A stretch of DNA of 64,000 nt from Streptococcus suis (GCF_002960625.1 NZ_POJH01000029.1:1-64000), one strand, 5' to 3'. Counted from the first letter of the stretch, positions 36,320 to 45,659 are shown. Notes: generated by a model not told the origin, from the letters alone. A program made the numbers and translations.

Positions 36320-38147
36320 CACCCCACTCTTCTTTACAGTATGAAAGTACCAAACCTGTTGCTACTGCATTTCTTGGTCCAGAAGTTCCTCGGATATTTC
36401 CTCGACCAGCCACGATATTGCTCTGAGATAGGGCATCGGTTATCAACTGCGGTACTTCAAAGTCTAAGGCGGACCCGCCTACTATAACCACAAATGGAAT
36501 ATCTCTGATGTCTTGAGTTGGACTGACCGTCTTTAAGGCCCGAATGGCGTTGGTCACAAAGACTCTTTCTTTGGCTGTCTGGCGAACAATCTTGATTTTT
36601 TCGATAGAATAGTCTGTGTCAAGCGGTACTAATTCTCCAGTGTCTTTGACGATGACTACTCGGGCAAATAAATCTCCGCTCAGAGGTTTGTCAAAGAATT
36701 GGACACTGCCATCCTCATGTCGAATATGGAAAATACTTTCTACCTTGGCAAGGGGGTATTTTTTAATATCCTCTGCCAAATGCCTATCTTCAAGACCCAA
36801 CTCTGTGTTAATAAGCATGGTGACCATATCACCAGCACCAGCTAGGTGGACAGCTTGGATATCCCCTTTTTGGTTAATAATGGAGGCATCTGTGGAACCA
36901 GCCCCAAGGTCTAGAATAGCCATTGGTTGACTAGTACCTGGTGTTGTTAAAGCTCCAAGAATAGCTGAGTGAGCCTCAGCTCCCCCGATTTCAACAGGTA
37001 CACCCAATTCCTTTTCAACTTCCTGAGCAATAAGGGACATCTGTAATCTGTCAGAGTTAACCATGGAGGCAATTCCAACGGCCTGCTCCATTGAAAATTC
37101 TCCGGCAAGACCACCTTTTACAGTGATAGGAGCAAAAGTATCCACTGCCAGAATATCCTGAATCTTAATCTGATCCAGTTGTTTCTCAGTTAAATTTGCC
37201 ATGGTAAGCCGGACTTTCTCAAGCATACCACCCACATTTGTGCCTGCTTCACCCAGAACATTTTCAATATGTTGAATACGGGAAACATGGTCCATAATGG
37301 CTTCTGCACCTTTTGAAATATCAACGCTGGTATTCTGTTGCTGACCAATAATCTTGATAGTTCCAGCAGGAATTGTCCTTGCTTGAACATCTCCTTTTGG
37401 TGTTTTGATGACAACGGCTGAACGATTTCCAATCAGGGCACGGGCAATCGGTACGACCTGCTTGGTATCTTGGGCATCCAGCTGGAAGACAGTCGCAATG
37501 CCATAAGGGTTGGAGAGTTGTGAAATAACTTTACCAACTTCTGCAACTTCAACAGCTGCCAACATTCCTAGCGGTACCTTGTCTATATAGGAAATTTCAT
37601 CTACAATTGGAATCTTTTTCTCCAGACGATTATTGACCAGAACGCCATCATCAGCCTGCAAGACAGCACCAACAATCTTATAGCCTCTTGAAACATAGGC
37701 GTTGATAAGTTGAGCAACTGCATCAAAATCCACTTGCTTAGAAGCCACAACGATATAGCTATCTGTCATTGGCTTATTGATCAAATCCAAGACATCAACG
37801 GTATAACCAACCCCCAACCCAAGTCCACCTGGTGTCCTTGGGTTGTGGCCAATCATGGTTGATTCGGTTATGACTGTTTCCGTGATGGTTTCCATTGCAA
37901 CATCTCCAATGACTGGGGTTGCTTCGTTGATACGGATCAGTGCAACATCCTTGATACCAACAGAGGTTGGTTCTAAGAGTAATTTCAGGGATTGGTAAAT
38001 GCCATGAACATTTTCTTTTGTTCCCTTAATACCAGTTGTATCTGCAATCGCAGAGGACAGAAACTGGACGGTTCCATTATCGTATAGCTGAGCTAAGGCA
38101 GACTCAGTTGATGAATTTCCAATGTCAATACCGATAATATACTTCAT
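36294..38147 (-). CDS. pduG: Diol dehydratase reactivase, large subunit
   Basis: A 617-residue ATPase of the actin/Hsp70 fold. It starts IIGIDIGNSSTESALAQL, has GLGVGYTVDVLDL, LDLGAGSTDASII (second phosphate motif, ~423) and VVIVGGSALDFEVPQ. With PduH it uses ATP to release inactive cobalamin from PduCDE. Length matches the family (about 610). GAGGAAGAAGG stands before the ATG; it follows pduE. Confidence -1.
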   Translation of the reverse strand: MKYIIGIDIGNSSTESALAQLYDNGTVQFLSSAIADTTGIKGTKENVHGIYQSLKLLLEPTSVGIKDVALIRINEATPVIGDVAMETITETVITESTMIGHNPRTPGGLGLGVGYTVDVLDLINKPMTDSYIVVASKQVDFDAVAQLINAYVSRGYKIVGAVLQADDGVLVNNRLEKKIPIVDEISYIDKVPLGMLAAVEVAEVGKVISQLSNPYGIATVFQLDAQDTKQVVPIARALIGNRSAVVIKTPKGDVQARTIPAGTIKIIGQQQNTSVDISKGAEAIMDHVSRIQHIENVLGEAGTNVGGMLEKVRLTMANLTEKQLDQIKIQDILAVDTFAPITVKGGLAGEFSMEQAVGIASMVNSDRLQMSLIAQEVEKELGVPVEIGGAEAHSAILGALTTPGTSQPMAILDLGAGSTDASIINQKGDIQAVHLAGAGDMVTMLINTELGLEDRHLAEDIKKYPLAKVESIFHIRHEDGSVQFFDKPLSGDLFARVVIVKDTGELVPLDTDYSIEKIKIVRQTAKERVFVTNAIRALKTVSPTQDIRDIPFVVIVGGSALDFEVPQLITDALSQSNIVAGRGNIRGTSGPRNAVATGLVLSYCKEEWGDAYVLSSN

Positions 38148-38174
38148 TCCTTCTTCCTCCTTTCGATTTTCAGA

Positions 38175-38681
38175 TTAGTTATCACCTTTTAGTTTCTTAC
38201 GACGTTCATAGTGTTCTGCTGCTTCACGGACAAATCCTGAACAGATTTTTGCGCCATAGACATTTTCAAGTTCATTTGCGATGTCCAATAGTTCTTGCTT
38301 AGAAGAACGGTAAGGACGAAGGGCGTTATAGATTTCCAATACGCGTTCATCTGGTACCTTGGTCAATTCTGCCGCGCGTGAGAAATTGTATTCGATAGCT
38401 TCACGACCAGCATTACGCGCAATTTCTCCTTGTTTTAAGAGGATTTCTGGCTTAATCCGCAAGTCTTTTGAAGTGATACTACCATTGACAATATTTTCCA
38501 AGGTAATGTCTTCAAATTTCTTGTTATCACCAACAACAATCCAGTCTGGGTGTTTTTGTGCAATCGGATAGTCTGCTGCAGTAGCTTCTGTACCTTTTGG
38601 TAGACCACTGGTTACAGGTTTGTCGTGTCCATTCATCTCTTCTAAGATTTTTCTTACTAATAGTTCTACTGATTCACTCAT
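38175..38681 (-). CDS. pduE: Diol/glycerol dehydratase, small subunit
   Basis: A 168-residue gamma subunit. Core family elements: DYPIAQKHPDWIVVG, LTLENI-like DITLENIVNG, EVLRIQAEIARNAGR-like LKQGEIARNAGREAIEYNF, and LRPYRSSKQELLDIANEL. The first ~18 residues (SVELLVRKILEEM) form an amphipathic helix like the encapsulation peptides of microcompartment enzymes. Between pduD and pduG with short gaps. Confidence -1.
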   Translation of the reverse strand: MSESVELLVRKILEEMNGHDKPVTSGLPKGTEATAADYPIAQKHPDWIVVGDNKKFEDITLENIVNGSITSKDLRIKPEILLKQGEIARNAGREAIEYNFSRAAELTKVPDERVLEIYNALRPYRSSKQELLDIANELENVYGAKICSGFVREAAEHYERRKKLKGDN

Positions 38682-38705
38682 TTCGATTTCTCCTTGAAGA
38701 TTTTC

Positions 38706-39371
38706 TTAAATCAATTCAATTTCATCAGCTGGACGACCTTTTTCAACAAGCTTGGTTTCTTTGATATGAAGCAAGGCTGAATAGGCTTGGTACTTAGGAC
38801 GAGCCATTTGGTCATTCAAGGTTGGAACAGGGTTTGGTGTTTCACCTTTGGCATACTTAGCAGCATTTTTACCAATTAAACGGTAAGTATCTGCTGTCAG
38901 CAGTGGTGCTTGTGGGAAGAGTTCTAAGTTACTCAATGGTGGTAAATCTCTTTGGTGAATAACGGTTGTTCCTTTAGACTGAATACCGATTGAAATACCT
39001 GAACCAGATAGGTGGTCGCCTTCTACTGCCACAAAGGCAACGTCTGATGAGCGATATACCTTGACAACACGCGCCTTCAAGCCTTCTTCTTCAATACCTG
39101 CAATCACTTGTCGTAACACTTCAGTATGGGGAATATCAACCATGGTCTTGGTTTGTTGGGTGCCAAAAGCAGGACCTACTGCAATGACCACTTCATCAAC
39201 AGATTGGCTTGGTTTAGCAACACCGACGGTGCGAACAACAGCCTTTTCTGGCAGGACTTCTTTCTTGGTAGTTGTAGTAGTTTGAGTTGCAGGAGTAGGA
39301 TTTGTCAGGCCAACTTCCTTGATTACTTCTGCAATAATGGAACGTAGTACGTCCTCATTGATGGTTGTCAT
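38706..39371 (-). CDS. pduD: Diol/glycerol dehydratase, medium subunit
   Basis: A 221-residue beta subunit. The N-terminal helix ([17 protein letters not shown]) is the known type of encapsulation peptide for PduD, followed by a Thr-rich linker (~22-40). The conserved core starts about residue 55 ([20 protein letters not shown]) and includes [21 protein letters not shown], which contacts the cobalamin nucleotide tail in known structures. Confidence -1.
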   Translation of the reverse strand: MTTINEDVLRSIIAEVIKEVGLTNPTPATQTTTTTKKEVLPEKAVVRTVGVAKPSQSVDEVVIAVGPAFGTQQTKTMVDIPHTEVLRQVIAGIEEEGLKARVVKVYRSSDVAFVAVEGDHLSGSGISIGIQSKGTTVIHQRDLPPLSNLELFPQAPLLTADTYRLIGKNAAKYAKGETPNPVPTLNDQMARPKYQAYSALLHIKETKLVEKGRPADEIELI

Positions 39372-39383
39372 AATGATTACCTC

Positions 39384-41045
39384 CTAGATATCACGTGGAT
39401 CAATGGCATTTGGAATGTTCTTCACTTTTTCCCACTCTTCTCCAACCAGACGGTGACCTGTGCCGACACCGACGTAGTCATTTGGTGAGTTGATTGCAGA
39501 GATAACATTCCAATTGCGGTCAAAGATAGCAGATGTTTGTAAGAAATCTCCAGCAACACGTTGTTTGAAGAGATTTACAAGCTCATTGGCAACATCTGGG
39601 AAACCATTATTGGCAAGGGCTTTAATGAGGTCTACGCCTTGTACACCGCGTTCTAAGAGATTCACAGCTGCCTTGATGTCTTCAACCTTGTCACGTTCTG
39701 GCATATCTTTTGAACCATGGGCGTAGGTAGCTGCTTCAACTTCCTCATCTGTAATAGCTGGCAAACCAAGACCTTTGAAGAGGGCTTGCATAACTTTGGC
39801 TGCTTTACGGCGAACTTGAACAACTTCCTCTTCGCGAGCTGGACGCAAACCACCATCAACACGCAAGTCACGTTGCAAGATATTATAATCATCGTAGTCT
39901 TCTGCATCCCAGTTAGAGCCAGCAAACATATTGTCGTAGTTTGGTGTAGAAGAGTAACCTGAGTTAATAAAGTCTGTACCTGGTGCCAATTGCATCAAGG
40001 TGCGGACAGAACGACGGAGGTCTGAGTGAGTAAAGGTTTGGTCATTTGAAGAAGCACATTCCAAGTCAAGCATGGTAGCAATCAAGTTTTCAGCAATGAC
40101 TGCACGGATACCGCTTGGAACGGCCGCAGGAATACCGATACAAGATACAGAACCGTTTTGGGTACCTTGTACACCAGCTGCTTTTGTGATATACAAGCAA
40201 CGAGCTTCTAGGTAAAGCATAGATTTGCCTTCTGCTTGTCCCATCTGCACTTCTGCACCAGTACCTGATGTGAAACGCATCTTCAGACCACGAGAAGCAT
40301 AGGCAGATGCCAAGAAGGCTTTAGACCAAGGGGTATCATCACCATCTGTAAAGACATCTTCAGTACCATAAACAGAAATGGTTTCTGCGTAAGCTGTGAA
40401 TCCTCTCATACCAAGGTCTAGCTCGGTTGCTTCTTCCAAGGCACATTGGGTCAATACGCCTGGACGACCAACTTGAGAACCAATCATAATCCCTAGGGCG
40501 TTGAATGGGGCATAACGAGCAACCGCAACTGTTGTTTCTTGCTCTGCAAATCCACGAAGGGCACCTTCTGCCGCATCCGCTGCAATTTGAACAGGGTTAT
40601 CGTTTACGTTAGTAACGTGTGATTGAGTAGCTGTCTGTTTGCGGGTACGCATTTTCTGAACAGCCATCATAATTTCTACGACGTTCATATGACTAACAAC
40701 TTCAACAATTTTAGCTGGAGTCATAGCCTTGGTCAATTTAACAATTTCAGAACGAGGTACAGAAGGAGTCAAAATCATATTGGCAATTTCTTTCGAGTCC
40801 ATCTTCACGACTTCTTCTGCATGAGCCAGATCAATACCATAGTTTGCAATAAACTGATCAATCAGGTCAAATTCTTCTTTTGGTTTCCCATCCAATTCAA
40901 CCACTTTACCGTTTACAATTTTAATACTTGGTTTTGGATCGTTGGGGCTTTCCATTGCAATAAGACCTTCTTCAACCCACTCTGTTACAAATCCGTCTTG
41001 GTTGATTGGGCGGTTACTTAATGCCTCAAAACGTTTTGATTTCAT
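39384..41045 (-). CDS. pduC: Diol/glycerol dehydratase, large subunit
   Basis: A 553-residue catalytic alpha subunit (TIM barrel). It uses adenosylcobalamin to turn 1,2-propanediol into propanal (or glycerol into 3-hydroxypropanal). MKSKRFEALSNRPINQDGF at the start, HAEEVVKMDSKEIANM (substrate/potassium site region), FTSGTGAEVQMG, and SGYSSTPNYDNMFAGSNWD near residue 370 are hallmark segments. Length is as expected (~554). Second gene of the pdu part, after pduB. Confidence -1.
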   Translation of the reverse strand: MKSKRFEALSNRPINQDGFVTEWVEEGLIAMESPNDPKPSIKIVNGKVVELDGKPKEEFDLIDQFIANYGIDLAHAEEVVKMDSKEIANMILTPSVPRSEIVKLTKAMTPAKIVEVVSHMNVVEIMMAVQKMRTRKQTATQSHVTNVNDNPVQIAADAAEGALRGFAEQETTVAVARYAPFNALGIMIGSQVGRPGVLTQCALEEATELDLGMRGFTAYAETISVYGTEDVFTDGDDTPWSKAFLASAYASRGLKMRFTSGTGAEVQMGQAEGKSMLYLEARCLYITKAAGVQGTQNGSVSCIGIPAAVPSGIRAVIAENLIATMLDLECASSNDQTFTHSDLRRSVRTLMQLAPGTDFINSGYSSTPNYDNMFAGSNWDAEDYDDYNILQRDLRVDGGLRPAREEEVVQVRRKAAKVMQALFKGLGLPAITDEEVEAATYAHGSKDMPERDKVEDIKAAVNLLERGVQGVDLIKALANNGFPDVANELVNLFKQRVAGDFLQTSAIFDRNWNVISAINSPNDYVGVGTGHRLVGEEWEKVKNIPNAIDPRDI

Positions 41046-41064
41046 ATTTCTTTCTCCCTATCTA

Positions 41065-41766
41065 TCAGATGTATGAAGGTTGAGAGTTAACTGGAGTATC
41101 TCCAAGCGTTCCTAATAATTCTTTACCGATTTCACGGGCAGAGATAACAGCTTGACGAACAGCACCAGAATCACCACTGATGAAGAGAATGGTTTCATTT
41201 GAATTACTTGTTCCATTTCCTGGAGAAGCATAACCAATCACATCTACATCTGCTGCTTTTACAGCGGTATCAGCCATCACAACACCAATGGCAGCTGGGG
41301 CTCCCACAATCAGACCAAAGGCACGACCAACTTCTGCACCGAAAGCCGCTTGACAAGCATGGCTAGCACGAGCAGTATATTGCAATTCGATATGCCCTGC
41401 TTCATTGGCATAGACATCACCGAATGTACGAGCAATATCACCAAGAGTTACTTCTACCGCCCGTTTCACGTCTGAAACATCATCACCACCAAAGATAATC
41501 AAGCTACCGTGACCAGCACCACCTTTGGTATCACGAGGTAATTCAATTTTAACAATTTCTGTGTTGGTTGCTTTTACTGCTTCATCTGCAGCCATAATGT
41601 GAGGACCAGCACCAGTACGAGCACCTACCACACCAAGGGAACGGTAAGATTTTTCCAACTTCATCGCACTGAGTACTTGTTGATCGACATTTGCAATCAC
41701 CAATCCAATAGTATCACCAATAGGGTTTGAACCAATAAATTCGGTAACATTACATTTGTTTGCCAT
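41065..41766 (-). CDS. pduB: Microcompartment shell protein PduB (short, B'-type)
   Basis: A 233-residue trimeric shell protein with two fused BMC domains: DTIGLVIANVDQQVLSAMKL, GARTGAGPHIMAADEAVKAT, LPRDTKGGAGHGSLIIFGG and a second domain from ~130. It ends PSYI as in Salmonella PduB. The start MANKCNVTEF corresponds to the internal start of the Salmonella protein (PduB'), and an in-frame TAG lies 15 bases upstream, so the N-terminal extension that ties shell to core in Salmonella is absent. It sits just behind a CcpA-like site. Confidence -1.
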   Translation of the reverse strand: MANKCNVTEFIGSNPIGDTIGLVIANVDQQVLSAMKLEKSYRSLGVVGARTGAGPHIMAADEAVKATNTEIVKIELPRDTKGGAGHGSLIIFGGDDVSDVKRAVEVTLGDIARTFGDVYANEAGHIELQYTARASHACQAAFGAEVGRAFGLIVGAPAAIGVVMADTAVKAADVDVIGYASPGNGTSNSNETILFISGDSGAVRQAVISAREIGKELLGTLGDTPVNSQPSYI

Positions 41767-41811
41767 AATAATCTTCCTCTATTTTTTTGTTTTCATTTAC
41801 ATCGCCTAATG

Positions 41812-41825
41812 CGATAACGCTTACA
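41812..41825 (-). promoter_or_regulatory. CcpA-type cre site upstream of pduB
   Basis: On the minus strand TGTAAGCGTTATCG matches the cre consensus TGWAANCGNTNWCA at every fixed position except the last. It lies about 45 bases before pduB in the only sizeable gap between the eut and pdu parts. CcpA bound there could block transcription into pduBCDEGH when sugar is present. No clear promoter accompanies it. Confidence -1.
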
Positions 41826-41842
41826 TTTTGTTTTAAAAATTT

Positions 41843-42295
41843 TTACTGATTTTGCCAATCCGCAGGATAGGTTACATAGATAAACCTTGCCTTATCTTTA
41901 ACAGAAAATTGAATATCACTTCCCTTAGGAATAAAGAGAATTTCACCAGGCCCTGCGGTCATCACCTCATTGCCAGTAATGATATCTAATTGTCCCTCAA
42001 TGACATAATCCACTTCATCATAGTCAAGATGCCATGGGAATGTTGTTTTTTCCATTGTCATCAAGCCAAGTCCCAGACGAGGACTTTCTTCCAGAGTTAG
42101 GAGGTCACGGGTATAGACCACATCCTTGCTATTGCCTGTGTCTAAACGATCCTCAGGCCTAACCTCTATATGAGGTAGGTTGAAGGAAACAATACCTGTC
42201 GAGCTAGATTTTTTAAAAGAATCTCCAGCTACAAAACTTTCTAATAAAATTTTTCTAACCAGTTCTTCTATTTGGCTACGATTGATGTCACTCAT
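41843..42295 (-). CDS. eutQ: EutQ-type cupin protein
   Basis: A 150-residue protein with a cupin domain (EESPRLGLGLMTMEKTTFPW, YDEVDYVIEGQLDIITGNE, AGPGEILFIPKGSDI). This is the EutQ C-terminal fold. EutQ in Salmonella has acetate kinase activity and helps microcompartment assembly. The first ~20 residues (NRSQIEELVRKILLESFV) form a probable encapsulation helix. It stands between eutH and pduB. Confidence -1.
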   Translation of the reverse strand: MSDINRSQIEELVRKILLESFVAGDSFKKSSSTGIVSFNLPHIEVRPEDRLDTGNSKDVVYTRDLLTLEESPRLGLGLMTMEKTTFPWHLDYDEVDYVIEGQLDIITGNEVMTAGPGEILFIPKGSDIQFSVKDKARFIYVTYPADWQNQ

Positions 42296-42307
42296 AAAGT
42301 CCCTCCA

Positions 42308-43405
42308 CTACTCAGCTTCTTTTTTAGTGAGTACAAAAGCAAGTAGAACTGCCGTTACACCACCAACCAATTTTCCGACCATCATCGGAAGAATCATATC
42401 TGGATTTTGACCAGCAGTGAAGCCCAAGTGATCGCCAATAACAAATGATGCTGATACAGCGAAGGCAACGTTGATAATCTTACCGCGTTTGTCCATATCT
42501 TTCATCATTTGGAACATGGCAATATTGTTTGCCAAAGATGCGACTAGACCTGCTGCACCGACTTCATTCATACCCAACGATTTACCAATTGCTGAAAGTG
42601 GCTTATTGGCAACTTTTGTAAAGATAGCCACTAAACCAAAGGCTCCTGCTAAGGTCACAGCAATAGAACCAACGACACCAAAGGCTTCCATTAGTGTTTC
42701 TGCCCCGCTTGGATAAAGGCTATTTAACCATTCATTACCTGTTAATAGTTGAGCCGCACCGAAAGCCAAACCGAGTGTTGCAATCACCACAATAATATGA
42801 CCAAAAATCTCAAAGCCTTTAATCATTCCATTCGGTGCTAACAAAAGACCTATAAAAATCAAAGCAGAAACAATCACTATCGGAATGAGGTTAATCATCA
42901 ATGTCCCTACAGGTAAGCCCGGAACCAAGAATCCTCCTACTAAACAGCCAACTGGAACTGTTACCAAGCCGTATAAAATACCTCTAGCCAGTAATGGACG
43001 ATCATCTTTTTCGATGATTCCCAATGCAACCGGGATGGTAAATACAATCGTTGGTCCCATCATCGATCCTAGTACATAGGCAGCAAAGTTTCCAACTACA
43101 GGATCATCAGCTAGACTAAGAGCTAATGGTGCTCCACCCATATCGTTAGCAATGAATGTTGTAGCAAAGATAGATGGGTCTGCACCAACCATGCCGTATA
43201 GCGGGACAATAATTGGTTTGAGAATATCCGCTAATAATGGTGCAACAACCATAATACCGGCCATCGAAAGTGCCAAAGCCCCCATGGCCATGATACCTTC
43301 CTCAAATTTTTCACTAAGCCCTAACTTTCCTCCGATACATTTATCAACTGCACCGGCCAACATGAATAGGACCATGATGTAGATGATGATTTCATTTATA
43401 CTCAT
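42308..43405 (-). CDS. eutH: Ethanolamine transporter/permease EutH
   Basis: A 365-residue integral membrane protein with about 10 hydrophobic segments. Family markers: MLAGAVDKCIGGKLGLSEKF near the start, GMVGADPSIFATTFIANDMGG, LGSMMGPTIVFTIPVALGII, and DHLGFTAGQ near the C-terminus. EutH moves protonated ethanolamine into the cell. ATG 43405 (MSINEIIIY) has AAGGGG just upstream. It lies between eutN and eutQ. Confidence -1.
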   Translation of the reverse strand: MSINEIIIYIMVLFMLAGAVDKCIGGKLGLSEKFEEGIMAMGALALSMAGIMVVAPLLADILKPIIVPLYGMVGADPSIFATTFIANDMGGAPLALSLADDPVVGNFAAYVLGSMMGPTIVFTIPVALGIIEKDDRPLLARGILYGLVTVPVGCLVGGFLVPGLPVGTLMINLIPIVIVSALIFIGLLLAPNGMIKGFEIFGHIIVVIATLGLAFGAAQLLTGNEWLNSLYPSGAETLMEAFGVVGSIAVTLAGAFGLVAIFTKVANKPLSAIGKSLGMNEVGAAGLVASLANNIAMFQMMKDMDKRGKIINVAFAVSASFVIGDHLGFTAGQNPDMILPMMVGKLVGGVTAVLLAFVLTKKEAE

Positions 43406-43432
43406 AATTCCCCTTCTCACTTTCTAGTGAAT

Positions 43433-43711
43433 TTATTCTGCATCAGCTGTGTACTCAACCTTATCAATAATAGCGACAACGACCATATCAACAGGAATAT
43501 TTTCTCTATTCAAGCTAACTCTAGCTGCACTGCCTGTAGTCACCATCACTTGATCACCTTCTCCAGCACCGATGCAATCCGCGACAACAACCAAAGATGG
43601 ATCTGTTTGTTGTTCATTTAGTTGGCGCTCGACCACTAAAAACTTCAATCCATTTAAGTTCTCATCTTTTCTAGTAGCCCAAAGACTCCCTTTTACTGTT
43701 CCAACAAACAT
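43433..43711 (-). CDS. eutN: Microcompartment vertex protein EutN/PduN
   Basis: A 92-residue pentameric vertex protein of the CcmL/EutN family: MFVGTVKGSLWATRKDENLN, LVVVADCIGAGEGDQVMVTTGSAAR and VDMVVVAIID are characteristic. It closes the shell's corners. Only one such gene is seen for the whole eut/pdu locus. Confidence -1.
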   Translation of the reverse strand: MFVGTVKGSLWATRKDENLNGLKFLVVERQLNEQQTDPSLVVVADCIGAGEGDQVMVTTGSAARVSLNRENIPVDMVVVAIIDKVEYTADAE

Positions 43712-43724
43712 ACTCTCTCTCCTT

Positions 43725-44342
43725 TTATTCTATGATTGTTATTCGACGGCGATTTAAATAGTCACGCGCCAAGGCAGTTATAATGGTCCCCTTTTCAACA
43801 TGAAACATTCCATCATCTTCCAAATCTAAGGCACGCAGCCTAGATTCTGTGATGAGTTTTGGTTTTTTTGAAACTTTTTTCTCAGTAGTTTGATGAGTGG
43901 GTTGAACCTCTATATGGCCTTGTTTCAAAAGGGCTGGCAAGTCCTTCTGAGAGTAAAACTGCACACCATACTGCTCCAGTTTTAATTTTCTCTGAAGTAG
44001 TTCTTGGTAAAGCAACTTCTTAGCTGACTGTCTGTAGCACTCTAGGTCAAAAGATTCATTTGAAACCAGAACCTTTCTACCAGCTAATAGACTATTAACA
44101 ACTTCCGTTTCTTCTGAACTATTGGGACAAAGCTGAGCAATTCGTAAGAGGGAATCTAAGGGCAAACCATTTGCAATAATATACTCTGCCTCATCAATAC
44201 CCTGCACAATACGATATTCTTCTGAAAACCCGCTCACTGTCTTATCGCCAATAAGATACAGATTGATGTGATGGGAACTACCATTAAGGCGGTCTAGAAG
44301 GCGATTGGTAATCTCTTGAACTAAAAATTCTAAATTATCCAT
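43725..44342 (-). CDS. Uncharacterised microcompartment-locus protein (205 aa)
   Basis: I recognise no enzyme domain. The middle is charged and Gln/Lys-rich. The last ~30 residues (FHVEKGTIITALARDYLNRR then ITIIE) form a motif that also appears at the N-terminus of the EutT-like protein two genes upstream (LTPSARSYLNDHHIRVV). Similar T-x-x-AR-x-x-L segments occur in EutT and PduM-like proteins. Encoded between pduL and eutN, with AAAGGG upstream; probably an accessory or assembly protein of the microcompartment. No signal or membrane segment. Confidence -1.
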   Translation of the reverse strand: MDNLEFLVQEITNRLLDRLNGSSHHINLYLIGDKTVSGFSEEYRIVQGIDEAEYIIANGLPLDSLLRIAQLCPNSSEETEVVNSLLAGRKVLVSNESFDLECYRQSAKKLLYQELLQRKLKLEQYGVQFYSQKDLPALLKQGHIEVQPTHQTTEKKVSKKPKLITESRLRALDLEDDGMFHVEKGTIITALARDYLNRRRITIIE

Positions 44343-44365
44343 TTTTAACCCTTTCTACCCCATCT

Positions 44366-44995
44366 CTATCCTTTTTTTATAATGCGACCACGCATTCCTT
44401 TTTTAAATCCGCAAGCATTGGCTTCATCATAGTCAATGTGCATAAAGGTCGCAAACTTAGGGTGAACTCGAATGACTACATCATCAAAAATTAGTCCTCG
44501 TTCTCCACCTACTTTTACTTGCACAATTTCCTTATTCACTACATTTGCTTTAGCGGCATCTTCTGGGGTCATATGAATATGACGTTTAGCAACAATCAAT
44601 CCCTTGTCCAGAGATACTACCTGACTTCCATTTATCAAGACAATTCCTGGAGTATCCTCAATCTGTCCGCTCTCGCGAATAGGCGCATTGACACCGAGCT
44701 TCAAGCAATCTGTCAATGAAACTTCAACTTGTGTAGCACCACGGACGGGACCAAGTATCACCACATTCTGAAAAGAGCCTTTGGGACCCAGAATAGTCAA
44801 GCGCTCTTTACAAGCAAATTGTCCAGGCTGGGATAAATCTTTGGCTTTGGTTAGAGAATAACCTTTTCCAAATAAGGTTTCCAAATCTTCTTGAGAAAGG
44901 TGGATATGGCGTCCACTTGCCTCAATTTCAAAGCTTCCTTCTAATTCATCCTGAACTCTTGTAGCAATCTTATCAATTAGTTCTTGCATTTCCAT
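44366..44995 (-). CDS. pduL: Phosphate acyltransferase PduL (EutD function)
   Basis: A 209-residue PduL-type phosphotransacylase that turns acetyl- or propionyl-CoA into acyl phosphate and recycles CoA inside the shell. The two zinc-binding histidine sets are visible: ASGRHIHLSQED (~27-38) and AKRHIHMTPEDA (~136-147), with LGPVRGATQVEVS between. The N-terminal helix (MQELIDKIATRVQDEL) is a likely encapsulation peptide. ATG 44995 has AAGGAG 8 bases upstream. Unrelated to the housekeeping Pta. Confidence -1.
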   Translation of the reverse strand: MEMQELIDKIATRVQDELEGSFEIEASGRHIHLSQEDLETLFGKGYSLTKAKDLSQPGQFACKERLTILGPKGSFQNVVILGPVRGATQVEVSLTDCLKLGVNAPIRESGQIEDTPGIVLINGSQVVSLDKGLIVAKRHIHMTPEDAAKANVVNKEIVQVKVGGERGLIFDDVVIRVHPKFATFMHIDYDEANACGFKKGMRGRIIKKG

Positions 44996-45014
44996 TCTAA
45001 TCACTCCTTACCTT

Positions 45015-45659
45015 TCACTCATCCATCGTCATCCAAAGGAAAATCTGAAGAGAATGTAACAAATGAATAAGCTTAGCCAAATATAGATCATTTTCTCGAG
45101 AACCTATCAGCGATAGCTCCTGTTCAAGCGTAGCTAAGGCTATGTAAGTTTCGTACAGAGCTAGTTTCCAGTTCGTTACAGCACAGGTTAAGGAAAGCTT
45201 TTTAAAATCCAGTTCCCTTTGCTGACTATATTCATCCAGTTCTGTCACCGACGGTAGTAGGTCATCATAATCGTGAAGTTCATCCAGTATCTGACCAGAT
45301 ACCATACTTTCAATCGTTGTCAATACTTTGCTGACTTTCTCAAATTTTGATTGTTCGAATGAAAGATAGAGTTCACGTTTACTTTTAAGAAAATGTGGAT
45401 ACAGTGTCGTTAGACGAAATAATAGTGGATAGATTGCTGAATCTTCTAAAGTAGTTACTTTTTGATGTATCGCTTGTGGAGATGTCGTAAGTTGCTGATT
45501 ATTGGAACGCGTTTGGACCACTCGAATATGATGGTCATTCAAGTAACTTCTTGCTGATGGAGTCAGTTTTTCATGTTCACCTAACTGGAAAACTCCTCCG
45601 TCAGCAATAGAAAGCTCCTTGAGTAGCTTTCTAATCTTTACTTCTGTAAAAACCGACAT
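45015..45659 (-). CDS. eutT: EutT-like cobalamin adenosyltransferase
   Basis: A 214-residue protein. The first ~50 residues match EutT: VKIRKLLKELSIADGGVFQL and LTPSARSYLNDHHIRVV. The remainder is predicted mostly helical, compatible with the helical bundle of cobalamin adenosyltransferases (ALYETYIALATLEQELSLIG). It would make adenosylcobalamin for EutBC and PduCDE. The cysteine-rich metal motif of enterobacterial EutT is not seen, so activity is inferred from context and N-terminal similarity. It lies after the shell genes, behind a 10-bp hairpin. Confidence -1.
   Translation of the reverse strand: MSVFTEVKIRKLLKELSIADGGVFQLGEHEKLTPSARSYLNDHHIRVVQTRSNNQQLTTSPQAIHQKVTTLEDSAIYPLLFRLTTLYPHFLKSKRELYLSFEQSKFEKVSKVLTTIESMVSGQILDELHDYDDLLPSVTELDEYSQQRELDFKKLSLTCAVTNWKLALYETYIALATLEQELSLIGSRENDLYLAKLIHLLHSLQIFLWMTMDE

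Noticed and set aside
41800-41815. ATCGC-ATTAG-GCGAT hairpin before pduB as a third antitermination site
   Set aside because: The loop has five bases and lacks the A1/G4 pattern, there is no partner hairpin and no terminator, so it is not an ANTAR site.
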